The position numbers were made by a program, and so were the translations under genes. Positions 34,225-42,381 of a stretch of DNA of 64,000 nucleotides are shown one piece after another. The notes beneath the pieces were generated by a model. It was not told where the DNA came from. It was given only the letters and a program-made list of their open reading frames with translations, and searched no databases. Position 1 is the first letter of the stretch; every line of letters starts with the position of its first letter. This stretch comes from Owenweeksia sp964619125. Its GTDB lineage: Bacteria > Bacteroidota > Bacteroidia > Flavobacteriales > Schleiferiaceae. The stretch is taken from assembly GCA_964619125.1 (NCBI GenBank), contig CAZUCA010000001.1:1-64000 (forward strand), in the 5' to 3' direction.

Positions 34225-35217
34225 TTACTTTGAAAGCTCCTTGGTACGGAATTTTTTGAGGTTGACAATTTCCTTTCCCTCGCTAAAGTGGGCCATACTC
34301 TGCTGCACCTCCTTATTGGGCCACAACACCCGCAGGCTTTGCCCGGCGATATTGTAAACCGAGGTATATAGGGTTACAAAGTGCTTAAGTTCACTGTTGT
34401 GGTAGAGCGGAAGTTGAAAGAAGCGCCTGATGGTTTCCTCTTTAGATAGATGTGGATCCAATAAGAGGGCATCGAGGTAATTTTTACGCTCCAGGGTGCC
34501 GGTCATGGCGGCGTACTCAATCCACTCCACCATTTCCTGGTGATTGGTGGCTACCGGGCTTTCGCTCACCACCGGTGCCCGGTCCGGCGACAAGTAGAGG
34601 GTGGAAAAAGAGCCGTGGCGGTCTATCATAGTAATGTTGTAGGCCATGTGCACCGGAATGCGCAGGAATACTTTTTGGGCTTCAGGCACGCTGCTGCAGG
34701 TTTCGAGAGCATAGCGCACCAGCAGGGGGATGCCAAAGCCGCTGCCCACCACTTTGCGGCCACCGAAAGTGAGCGACACCACCAGGCCATCGCCGTTAAT
34801 GCCATCCAGCAGGCCCCAGTTGCAATCCGATAAACCCATTACCGGTTTTAGCCAATTGGTCTTTAGTAGCACTCCCTCAAAAAAACGGGGATCGTAATCG
34901 TAGTTGCGGATAAGGCCCAGTGGAGCCCTGGTCCAGGCCAGCTGGGTGCAGCCACTCATAAAAGGAGGTGGGTTGTAAAGGCTAAGGAAGCGGGAGGCGA
35001 TATCACCCCCACCTGCCAGTTCACAAAGGCGCTCATAAACTGGTACCAGCTCGGGCATATGTTTATCCAACGCTTCGGTGCTGCTTAGGTATCCGGCCCG
35101 GGCGGTAAGGCCTTCCTGGCTAAACCATTTTTTATAGTAGGGCCACGATTTTTCAAACAGGTGCTTCCACTTCTCACCGGGGGTGTCCTCTTCTACGCTG
35201 TTTAAAGCTACCAGCAT
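34225..35217 (-). CDS. C45-family Ntn hydrolase / acyltransferase-like protein
   Basis: A 330-residue protein resembling the C45 peptidase group (acyl-CoA:6-aminopenicillanate acyltransferase type). Such proteins cut themselves before a Gly-Cys pair, and the new N-terminal Cys attacks an amide or thioester. The likely site is MSGCTQLAW (C90), with IRNYDYDP after it and ATNHQ (VATNHQEMVEWIEY) further on, as in the family. The 89-residue propeptide would be released. Substrate unknown. It starts 2 nt after the ATP-grasp stop, so the two proteins may act on one metabolite. Confidence 0.8.
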   Translation of the reverse strand: MLVALNSVEEDTPGEKWKHLFEKSWPYYKKWFSQEGLTARAGYLSSTEALDKHMPELVPVYERLCELAGGGDIASRFLSLYNPPPFMSGCTQLAWTRAPLGLIRNYDYDPRFFEGVLLKTNWLKPVMGLSDCNWGLLDGINGDGLVVSLTFGGRKVVGSGFGIPLLVRYALETCSSVPEAQKVFLRIPVHMAYNITMIDRHGSFSTLYLSPDRAPVVSESPVATNHQEMVEWIEYAAMTGTLERKNYLDALLLDPHLSKEETIRRFFQLPLYHNSELKHFVTLYTSVYNIAGQSLRVLWPNKEVQQSMAHFSEGKEIVNLKKFRTKELSK

Positions 35218-35219
35218 TC

Positions 35220-36617
35220 CTACATCATTTTAAATCCACCGATCTCTGCGACCTTTTCCTGTACATATTCTTCGTTGCCGGGAACCTTGGTTTTGTAGAG
35301 TGATTTCATGCCATCAATCCATTTGCGGGCCCGCTCCTTTAACTGAAAATCATCGGTCATCAGCCTGCCCCGCATTACCAGGATACCGATGTCGGCGCCC
35401 TCATAAAAGTAGTCACCCATGCGGGTGATGCGCAGGAAGAAGGCTTCGTTTTCCCTTTCCACTGCACGACGGTGGGTATCCATGCGGTCAAAATAAATGC
35501 AGCCCGCATCATCCATACGGTAAATTCCCGAGCGCGGGGCCTGGGTTACATATTCAACCGTATCTTCGGTGTGTTTGATCACCAGCTGGCCCCATGAGTC
35601 GATGTTGATATCCTTAAACCAACGGGCGTTCAGGGCCTCGACATCCAGCTCGTATGGCTGGTTCATATACTCAAGGATGTGGAAGAGAAAGAGCGGCGCA
35701 TCGGCCAGGGCAAACACGGCGTGATTGGTAATGGAGCTGGCGCCGGTAATGCGTGGATTTAATTCGCCCAGGTAAATTTCATCGGTCCCTTCCTCTATAA
35801 GAAAGTCGAGCTCGAAGTAGCCTTTGTAGCCCTCCTTGCGGAGCTGGTTGCCGAAGAGGCGGGTGTACTCATTTGCTTTTTTACGAATAGTTTCATTGAA
35901 AGCGCCGGGATAAATTTCATTGCCACACCAGCCGCCTTTATAAGGAGTCAGCTCCTTAAAACCCACCAATTCGGTCATCAGTGGTGCCACCAGGGTACCG
36001 TGTTGCGTTACACAGGCTTCAATGGCTGAGCCATAACAGTTGATGCGCTTCATCACCTTTACCTCCTGCTCGCTTTCAATCTCCTCTTTGTATTTGTTGT
36101 AATCTTCTTCACTTTTAATAAAGAAGGTGGTATGACCCGAATCGCCGAAAGGCGTCTGAATTACCAGGTCATTGCCCAGATGAGAAGCTACTTCGTTGAG
36201 ATGTTCATAGCTGTCAACCTTGGTAAGGATATTCGGAACGCAGGGTACGCCTGCTTTTTCGGCAATGCGGTTGGTGTTTACCTTATTGTCCATACTGGTG
36301 CGCATGCCAGCTGAAGGAAAGGCTACTTCCAGCCCCAGTTTCGCTGCCAGCTCCTCGGTGCGGGCATCAAACATCAGGAAGAGGGCTTTGCCTTTGTCTC
36401 CGCGTTTACGGATATAATCCACCACCTCCTTGTGTTCCAGCAGGTAGTTATTGATGTCTTCAATACTTTGAAATTCCTCGTGTGGCAATTCTTCATGGGG
36501 GGCAAACACGTTGGGGTGCTTGCCGTCGAAACACTCGATATAACAAATGAACTTAAAGCCTTTCACCCATTCGTCGGCCCCTAACAGGTTAAAATTGGTG
36601 GCACTGATAAAATAAAT
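35220..36617 (-). CDS. ATP-grasp ligase, 5' end in the assembly gap
   Basis: A 465-residue open region that begins at the N gap, so the true start is missing. The first visible residues IYFISATNFNLLGADEWVKGFK look like an N-terminal Rossmann strand, which suggests the start codon lies only a few residues into the gap. ATP-grasp features follow: TSMDNKVNTNRIAEKAGVPCVPNIL, DLVIQTPFGDSGHTTFFI (nucleotide-binding), GYFELDFLIEEGTDEIYLGELNPRITGASSIT (metal loop). It resembles carbamoyl-phosphate synthetase or biotin-carboxylase-like and peptide ligases. It likely joins an amine to a carboxylate; the substrate is not known. Confidence 0.85.
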   Translation of the reverse strand: MYFISATNFNLLGADEWVKGFKFICYIECFDGKHPNVFAPHEELPHEEFQSIEDINNYLLEHKEVVDYIRKRGDKGKALFLMFDARTEELAAKLGLEVAFPSAGMRTSMDNKVNTNRIAEKAGVPCVPNILTKVDSYEHLNEVASHLGNDLVIQTPFGDSGHTTFFIKSEEDYNKYKEEIESEQEVKVMKRINCYGSAIEACVTQHGTLVAPLMTELVGFKELTPYKGGWCGNEIYPGAFNETIRKKANEYTRLFGNQLRKEGYKGYFELDFLIEEGTDEIYLGELNPRITGASSITNHAVFALADAPLFLFHILEYMNQPYELDVEALNARWFKDINIDSWGQLVIKHTEDTVEYVTQAPRSGIYRMDDAGCIYFDRMDTHRRAVERENEAFFLRITRMGDYFYEGADIGILVMRGRLMTDDFQLKERARKWIDGMKSLYKTKVPGNEEYVQEKVAEIGGFKMM

Positions 36618-36717
36618 NNNNNNNNNNNNNNNNNNNNNNNNNNNNNNNNNNNNNNNNNNNNNNNNNNNNNNNNNNNNNNNNNNNNNNNNNNNNNNNNNNN
36701 NNNNNNNNNNNNNNNNN
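36618..36717. other. Scaffold gap, exactly 100 N
   Basis: A run of exactly 100 unresolved bases, the usual default size for a gap of unknown length. It lies between the PLP decarboxylase-like gene and the ATP-grasp gene. The reading frame passes through it only because 100 N happens to keep frame, so an apparent single 1347-residue protein is not evidence of a real fusion. Confidence 0.98.
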
Positions 36718-39263
36718 ATGGGGAAGCCGGGTGGGTAGGGAATAACAAAGGAGGCGGCTACAATTTCTTTTCCCTCCTCCAGTGCCTTATGACAATCGGA
36801 AAGTTTAATATGCCTGCAGTTGCTGTCGTCATACGACATAAAATAGGCTTCCCGCAAATTGCCACCGGGGGCGCCAGGCATGGCCTGAAAGGAGGAGTGA
36901 AAATGGCTGAAGTCAGGCAGGGGAGGGCACTCCTCAATTAGCGAATGGATCTTTTTTTCCTCCAATTCACGCTCTTCCTGCGAAAAAGCTTTATAGCGCT
37001 CTTCCAACTGGTTGGCGATCTTCAGCAGTACACTCAGCAGGTAGGCTACCGAACTGCGGGTAGTACCGATATTGGTCATAAAAAGCACTGTGTTGCGGGA
37101 GGTTTTGTTGATCTGAATCCCGAACTGATCCATCAGGTACTTATTTTTAAAGGTATCGCCATCCACACCGGTTCGCCCGATGTAAAGGTTGATCTTGGTG
37201 GGGTCAAGCACAAATTCATCGCTGGTCCAGGCTTCTTCCATACGAACCCAGCCCGTTTTGGCATTGTAGTACTCGCTGATGCGGGAGCTGCGATACTGGG
37301 CGGGGATCAGATCCTGTACCGTAAGCACGTCAAAATACTTTCTTAGCTTGGGGTGCAGCCCTATTTTGGAGCGGAGGATCATGGCGGTTTCAATGCTCTT
37401 TTCCACCATTTCATAGCCTTCAAATTGCACCTGGCGCCGGCCGATGTCCAGTGACCCCAGAATCTGGTAGTTAGGTGAGGTGGAAGTGTGGGTTTTGTAA
37501 GCCTCCAGAAATGACTCCTCGGTCTTGCGCTTAAAATCCTGGTCCCAGATGTGGATCATGGAACCTTGTCGCAGTGAAGAAAGGGTTTTGTGGGTAGACT
37601 GGGTGGCATACACCCGCAGGCAAACCTTATCAGGATCAGGCATGCCCTCCTTGTCATCACTGTGTTCATAGGCCTTGCGGTAGCCGTCGCTCTTGTATTT
37701 TTCGGCCAGCATGCGGGCGGCAAACATGGCTGTTCTTTGCTTGTAGACCGGGGTGAAGGCGGCAAAGGCAAACCAGGCCTCATCCCACAAAAAGATGATG
37801 TCGGGTTTGATGGCCAACACTTCTTCCATCACTTGCTGGGTGTTGTATACCAAACCATCGAAGGTGCAATTGGTGAGTAGCAGCATCCGTACTTTGTGCA
37901 AGAGCCCTTTTTCTTTCAGAAGCAGTAATTTTTCCTTGATGTGCTCCAGTGGTACGGCGCCATACATCGAATAGTCCTTCACCGGGTAGGAGTCAAGGTA
38001 CACCGGGTGGGCACCCGACAGTACTAAACCATAGTGATGCGATTTATGGCAGTCACGATCTATCAGCACCAGGTCCCCTGGTTGGGCAATGGCTTGCACT
38101 ACAATTTTATTGGCGGTGGAAGTACCGTTGGTTACAAAAAAGGTATTCTTGGAACCATAGGCCCTGGCGGCCATTTCCTGGGCTTTTTTCAGGGGACCGG
38201 TTGGTTGAAGCAGCGAGTCAAGGCCGCCGGTGGTAGCTGAGGTCTCAGCCAAAAAGAGGTTACGCCCGTAAAACTCACCGAAGTCGCGGATCCAGTGTGA
38301 TTTAAACACGGAGTTACCACGGCTGATGGGCATGGCATGAAATACGCCGGTAGGCTTTTGGCTGTAATCGACCAGGGCCGAAAAGAAGGGGGTGCGGTAG
38401 CGTTCTTTTATGCCCTGCTGTATGCTGAGGTGGATTTCCTGCAGGTCTTCGGTACGGTAAAAAATGCGGTTGAAACAATGGAGGGTATTGTCGTCCAGGT
38501 CCTGCACCCGGGTGTCGGTAACGTAGTACACGTCCAATTCCTGGCGCAGGTTTTTAATAATGCGGCCTAAGACGGGGCCATAGTCAGCGCGGGCATCGGG
38601 GTCAACATTTAGGCGCTTGATGCCATTTATAAAGGGTTTCAGCGGGGTAAGGGTATTACGTGAGGCGAAGGGAATACCGTAGCGGATCACCACTGACTGG
38701 ATGTTGCGGTTAAACAAGAGGGCAATCAGGGCATCCTGAAAATTGGAAGTAACCACCACGTCGAAAGTGAAGTGGTCGTTGCTGCTTCGCAGACTTCTGA
38801 ACTCCTGTTTGAGTTGCTCACGGTCCTCCTTGCCCAGGTCGTCCACAAACAGCACCTCAAAATAATTCTGGCGTACCCGCTCCTCGCGGTCTTCTTCAAT
38901 CATTTTGCTTTTGCCGTCAGCATCGGTTTGCATCACCTTGGTTTTGGAGCGATAGCTCTCGCTTTCCAGGTTTCGCATCGTCTCACTAACGGCGCTGGCC
39001 AAGGAGCTGTAGTCTTCCCGCTTGTAGTAGTTGTTGAACTGGTTAAATCTCTCCATGCCTGGGTAGGCCCAGTAGGATTCCAGGGTCTTGAGAAGTTTCA
39101 GGTTTCGCTCCACCTGATGCCTGGCTTTAATTTCTTCCTTTGGCTTAGCGCTGCGCCGAAGCTTAAGAGAAGCTTTTTTAAGTTGTTGCCAGGAGTCGGA
39201 GCGCAGTTGGGCTACGTTAAAGTAGTCCTGGTTTACGTGTTTGGGGTCAAAGTCGTGATCCAT
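36718..39263 (-). CDS. Orn/Lys/Arg decarboxylase-like PLP enzyme, 3' end in the assembly gap
   Basis: 848 visible residues. About residues 1-130 form a helical N-terminal extension, followed by a receiver-like wing region (VLFVDDLGKEDREQLKQEF). The aspartate-aminotransferase fold follows with GTSTANKIVVQAIAQPGD, LWDEAWFAF (D494) and the PLP lysine in QSTHKTLSSL (K559). The last residues before the gap, IPYPPGFP, match the C-terminal domain of the Orn/Lys/Arg decarboxylase family (PYPPGIP). The family decarboxylates basic amino acids to agmatine, cadaverine or putrescine; which one cannot be read from sequence. It starts 101 nt after the nitrilase gene. Confidence 0.85.
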
Positions 39264-39364
39264 TGAACTATGCTTAGGTATCGAATAAGTTAATTAGACG
39301 GAGTGTTTGTGCATAGCGCTGGTTCGTAGAAATCAGGGTGTTGAGCTCAATTAATATAGAAAAA

Positions 39365-40309
39365 TTATTGATAGTCTTCGTTATTGCGGTTTTCGGGCAT
39401 AATGTCAATCCCACTGGGATCCATCCCAATGGGCTCATTCATCACCTTGTTGATCTGTGCCAGGCGGGTGGGTTTTTCCAGTTCACCCAATTTGTCGAGC
39501 TCGGGATAGGAGCGCTGCTCATCGTAAATGTCGAAGCGCACCTTGCGGTCGCGAAAGCTTTTGAGCGGCTGACCCAGGCGCAGCAGGCCGTGCTCACGGC
39601 TGCGTTTCACCCGGTCGATGTCAATTTCAATGGGGATGAGCTCAGGGCCGGTGCTGGCCTGGTAAATGACGCGACCATCGGGGCCACAAACTATGGAACG
39701 GCCGGTGCCGCCATCGCCCAGGCCGTTGATGTCAAAAACATAACACTGGTTGGTAGCGGCGGTAGATTGCACCAGTGCCAGCTCCACATCGCGGTCGATA
39801 GTGCCGGTAAGGGTGGGGTGGAGAATTACATCACAGCCGTTCACCGCCAGGGTGCGGGAGGTTTCGGGGAACCACATGTCGTAGCAGATGGACACGCCAA
39901 AGCGGCCTACCTCGGGTACGTCAAAAAAGAGGAATTGATCACCACCGGTCACTCCCACCTCGTAGGGATAGAAGGGAAACATTTTATCGTAGCGTCCCAC
40001 AATCTCACCGTCGGGGTTAATAACCGTGGCAGTGTTGTAAATTTTGTCTTGCTTCCTCTGAAACATAGAGCCCGGGATTAGCCAGATCTTATGCTTGCGC
40101 GCCAGTTCCCTGAACTCATCTTCGGTGGGAGTGGGAAAGTCACGGGCATAATGGGTAAGCGGCCCGAAGGCACAAAGCTCACTCAGCATCACCATCTGTA
40201 CCCAGGGGTACACTGACATTACCACCTCAATCTTATGCTTCATCAGGGGTACGTTGCTGTGACTGGCCGAAACCGGCATCTGAATGCCGGCAATAGAAAA
40301 GGGTTTCAT
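39365..40309 (-). CDS. Carbon-nitrogen hydrolase (nitrilase family)
   Basis: A 314-residue nitrilase-superfamily amidase. The Glu-Lys-Cys triad is visible: E44 in MLSELCAFG, K109 in YDKMFPFYP and C142 in SICYDMWFPE. The family includes N-carbamoylputrescine amidohydrolase, beta-ureidopropionase and omega-amidase. The C-terminus carries an approximately 45-residue extension (YDEQRSYPELDKLGELEKPTRLAQ and following). It lies 61 nt after the aminotransferase gene and 101 nt before the decarboxylase-like gene, which suggests an amine or amide pathway. Confidence 0.9.
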   Translation of the reverse strand: MKPFSIAGIQMPVSASHSNVPLMKHKIEVVMSVYPWVQMVMLSELCAFGPLTHYARDFPTPTEDEFRELARKHKIWLIPGSMFQRKQDKIYNTATVINPDGEIVGRYDKMFPFYPYEVGVTGGDQFLFFDVPEVGRFGVSICYDMWFPETSRTLAVNGCDVILHPTLTGTIDRDVELALVQSTAATNQCYVFDINGLGDGGTGRSIVCGPDGRVIYQASTGPELIPIEIDIDRVKRSREHGLLRLGQPLKSFRDRKVRFDIYDEQRSYPELDKLGELEKPTRLAQINKVMNEPIGMDPSGIDIMPENRNNEDYQ

Positions 40310-40370
40310 AGTGGGTTTAAATATTTCAAGTGAATATTTCTTTGCGGATAAGGCTGCTTAAATCAAGGGC

Positions 40371-41690
40371 TTAACCGAGGAGTTTGTCAAGTTCCTCTTC
40401 AATGATATCGAGCCCTCTTTCCAATTGTTCGTCGGTGATTACCAATGGACTCAGTACCCTGATAACGTTTTTATGGGTGCCGGCACTGATCAGCACCAGC
40501 CCCCGCTCGGCACAGGCCGCTAATAGTTTGGAGCAGGTATCGCTGTCGGGCTGTCGGGGATCGTTGTCCTTTACAAACTCCATCGCCATCATGGCGCCCA
40601 GGCCGCGTACATCACCGATTTCAAAGTGGCGATCGCGCATTTTTTCAAAGCGCTGGCGTACGATGCGTCCTACTTCCTCGCCACGCTGGTTGAGGTTTTC
40701 ATCCTCCATCAATTTCAGGGTGGCCAGGGCGGCCGCACACGATACCGGGTTGCCGATATAAGTGCCGCCAATGGTGCTGGGCTTGGCAGCATCCATAATC
40801 TCTGCCTTCCCCAACACTGCAGCAATAGGCATACCCGAGCCCAGCGATTTGGCCCAGGTAGAAATGTCGGGGCGAACCTCAAAATGTTCGTAAGCGGCCC
40901 ATTTACCGGTACGGCAAAAGCCTGACTGCACTTCATCGAATATGAGGAGAATGCCGTGCTCATCACAGAATTCACGGATTCCTTTTAAATAGCCTGCTGG
41001 TGCTACGTTAAAACCACCTTCGCCCTGTACTACTTCCATAATTACTGCTGCCACATTGGCCGGGTCAACCATATTGCGCATCGATTCGTGCATGCGCTTC
41101 AGTTCCTGCTCTACAAAGTCGGCCTGGCTGAGATTGTTGCCATAGCGATAGTAGTTGGGAAAGGGCAGGCGGTACACTTCCGGGGCAAAGGGGCCGCAGC
41201 CCAGTTTGTAATCTACTTTGGAAGTCAGTGTCATGGCCATCATAGTGCGACCGTGGAAGGCACCGGTAAAGGAAATGATAGCCTCCCGCCCGGTAGCCTG
41301 CCGGGCAATTTTGATGGCATTTTCCACGGCTTCGGCGCCGGTGCTTACCAGCATGGCCTTAGTACGCTCGCCGTGAGGCAACAGCTCGGTGAGCTTTTCG
41401 CAGAGGGCGATATAGGGCTCATAGGTCACCACGTTGAAACTGGTGTGGATAAACTTCTGCGCCTGCTCAATAATGGCGTCCACTACCGGTTGGGGGCAGT
41501 GCCCGGCGTTTACCACGCCGATGCCGCCGGCAAAATCAATCATTTCGCGGCCGTCGTGGTCGATGATGATAGCCCCTTTGGCCGAGGTGGCGGTGGCAGT
41601 GTTGAATACGCCTACGCCATTAGCCACTACCGCTTTCCTTCTTTCCAGCAGTTCAGCACTGCGGTGTTTTTTTAATGTCTTGTCTGTCAT
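40371..41690 (-). CDS. Class-III aminotransferase, 4-aminobutyrate type
   Basis: A 439-residue fold-type I PLP aminotransferase. It resembles 4-aminobutyrate transaminase: VSTGAEAVENAIKIAR, SFTGAFHGRTMMAMTLT, IFDEVQSGFCRTGKWAAYE (D252) and the PLP lysine in WAKSLGSGMPIAAV (K281). Likely substrates are omega-amino acids or amines such as GABA or putrescine with 2-oxoglutarate. The start at 41690 (MTDKTLKK) is chosen because the upstream codons are low-quality leader. It is first in a leftward set with nitrilase, decarboxylase-like, ATP-grasp and C45 genes. Confidence 0.9.
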   Translation of the reverse strand: MTDKTLKKHRSAELLERRKAVVANGVGVFNTATATSAKGAIIIDHDGREMIDFAGGIGVVNAGHCPQPVVDAIIEQAQKFIHTSFNVVTYEPYIALCEKLTELLPHGERTKAMLVSTGAEAVENAIKIARQATGREAIISFTGAFHGRTMMAMTLTSKVDYKLGCGPFAPEVYRLPFPNYYRYGNNLSQADFVEQELKRMHESMRNMVDPANVAAVIMEVVQGEGGFNVAPAGYLKGIREFCDEHGILLIFDEVQSGFCRTGKWAAYEHFEVRPDISTWAKSLGSGMPIAAVLGKAEIMDAAKPSTIGGTYIGNPVSCAAALATLKLMEDENLNQRGEEVGRIVRQRFEKMRDRHFEIGDVRGLGAMMAMEFVKDNDPRQPDSDTCSKLLAACAERGLVLISAGTHKNVIRVLSPLVITDEQLERGLDIIEEELDKLLG

Positions 41691-41857
41691 ATTATTATCC
41701 TGATTTGGAGCTCCCTTAAATGATTTCCTTAATATAACAAGCATTTTGGCAAGTTGCTGATACCTAGCTTCTTTTTGGGTGAAATAATATTATGACCAGC
41801 TCTGAAAAAGGGGGTCAACAGGCTTGTTGTCACAACCGGCGCTATCCCTGCAATTGT

Positions 41858-41865
41858 TACATTCG
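41858..41865 (+). promoter_or_regulatory. -7-like element (TACATTCG) for the Rrf2 gene
   Basis: TACATTCG is one base off TAnnTTTG and ends 8 nt before the ATG at 41874. No -33 is clear. If real, the mRNA is nearly leaderless. Confidence 0.35.
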
Positions 41866-41873
41866 CAGCAGCT

Positions 41874-42323
41874 ATGCTTTCCAAGAGATCGAAATACGCC
41901 ATTAATGCCCTGGTATACCTGGCCCGCCAGGCTCAGGCTGACCCTGATCGCAAGGTTCAGGTGTCTGAAATATCTGAACATCAGAGTATTCCCCGTAAAT
42001 TTCTGGAGAGTATCCTTCTCGACCTGAAAAACAACGGCATCCTCGGTAGTAAAATGGGCCGGGGGGGAGGCTACTATTTGCGCAAAGATCCCGAGGAGGT
42101 AAACCTGGCCGAGATCCACCGCATTTTTGACGGCGCCATAGGCCTGCTTCCCTGCGTTACCTATCAGTATTACGAAAAATGCGAGGAGTGTGTGGATGAG
42201 GAAACCTGCGGCATTCGCGATGCCATTCTTAGCGTGCGCAACAAAACGGTGGAAATCCTCAAGGAGAATACCCTGCAACATATCCTGGAGGTGGAAGACG
42301 CGAAGCGTCAACAGAAAAACTGA
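41874..42323 (+). CDS. Rrf2 family transcriptional regulator, cysteine-rich
   Basis: A 149-residue Rrf2-type regulator with an N-terminal winged helix-turn-helix (SEISEHQSIPRKFLESILLDLKNNGILGSKMGRGGGYYL). Four cysteines are present at C94, C103, C106 and C112 (LLPCVTYQYYEKCEECVDEETCGI). IscR-type members hold an Fe-S cluster with three such cysteines, so a redox or iron sensor is plausible. The gene is divergent from the aminotransferase cluster (183-nt gap) and may control it; that link is inference. Confidence 0.9.
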   Translation: MLSKRSKYAINALVYLARQAQADPDRKVQVSEISEHQSIPRKFLESILLDLKNNGILGSKMGRGGGYYLRKDPEEVNLAEIHRIFDGAIGLLPCVTYQYYEKCEECVDEETCGIRDAILSVRNKTVEILKENTLQHILEVEDAKRQQKN

Positions 42324-42351
42324 ACTGTTTTTCTCACAAATTCTAAAGTTC

Positions 42352-42359
42352 TAAATTTG
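42352..42359 (+). promoter_or_regulatory. -7 element (TAAATTTG) for the Omp28-like gene
   Basis: An exact TAnnTTTG match 22 nt before the ATG at 42382, in a 58-nt AT-rich gap after the Rrf2 gene. No exact -33 TTTG. Confidence 0.5.
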
Positions 42360-42381
42360 AGTGAATTTAAGTCCTAAAATT

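Noticed and set aside
35220..39263. A single 1347-residue decarboxylase/ATP-grasp fusion protein
   Set aside because: The frame crosses 100 N of unknown true length, the first part stops inside a domain motif and the second begins like a new protein. Listed as two partial genes.
38772..39266. A 164-codon rightward open frame opposite the decarboxylase N-terminus
   Set aside because: Antisense shadow of a well-supported coding region, with no promoter or family match.
39338..40081. A 247-codon rightward open frame opposite the nitrilase gene
   Set aside because: It is antisense to a gene with a complete catalytic triad; the composition is that of a shadow frame and no family signature is visible.
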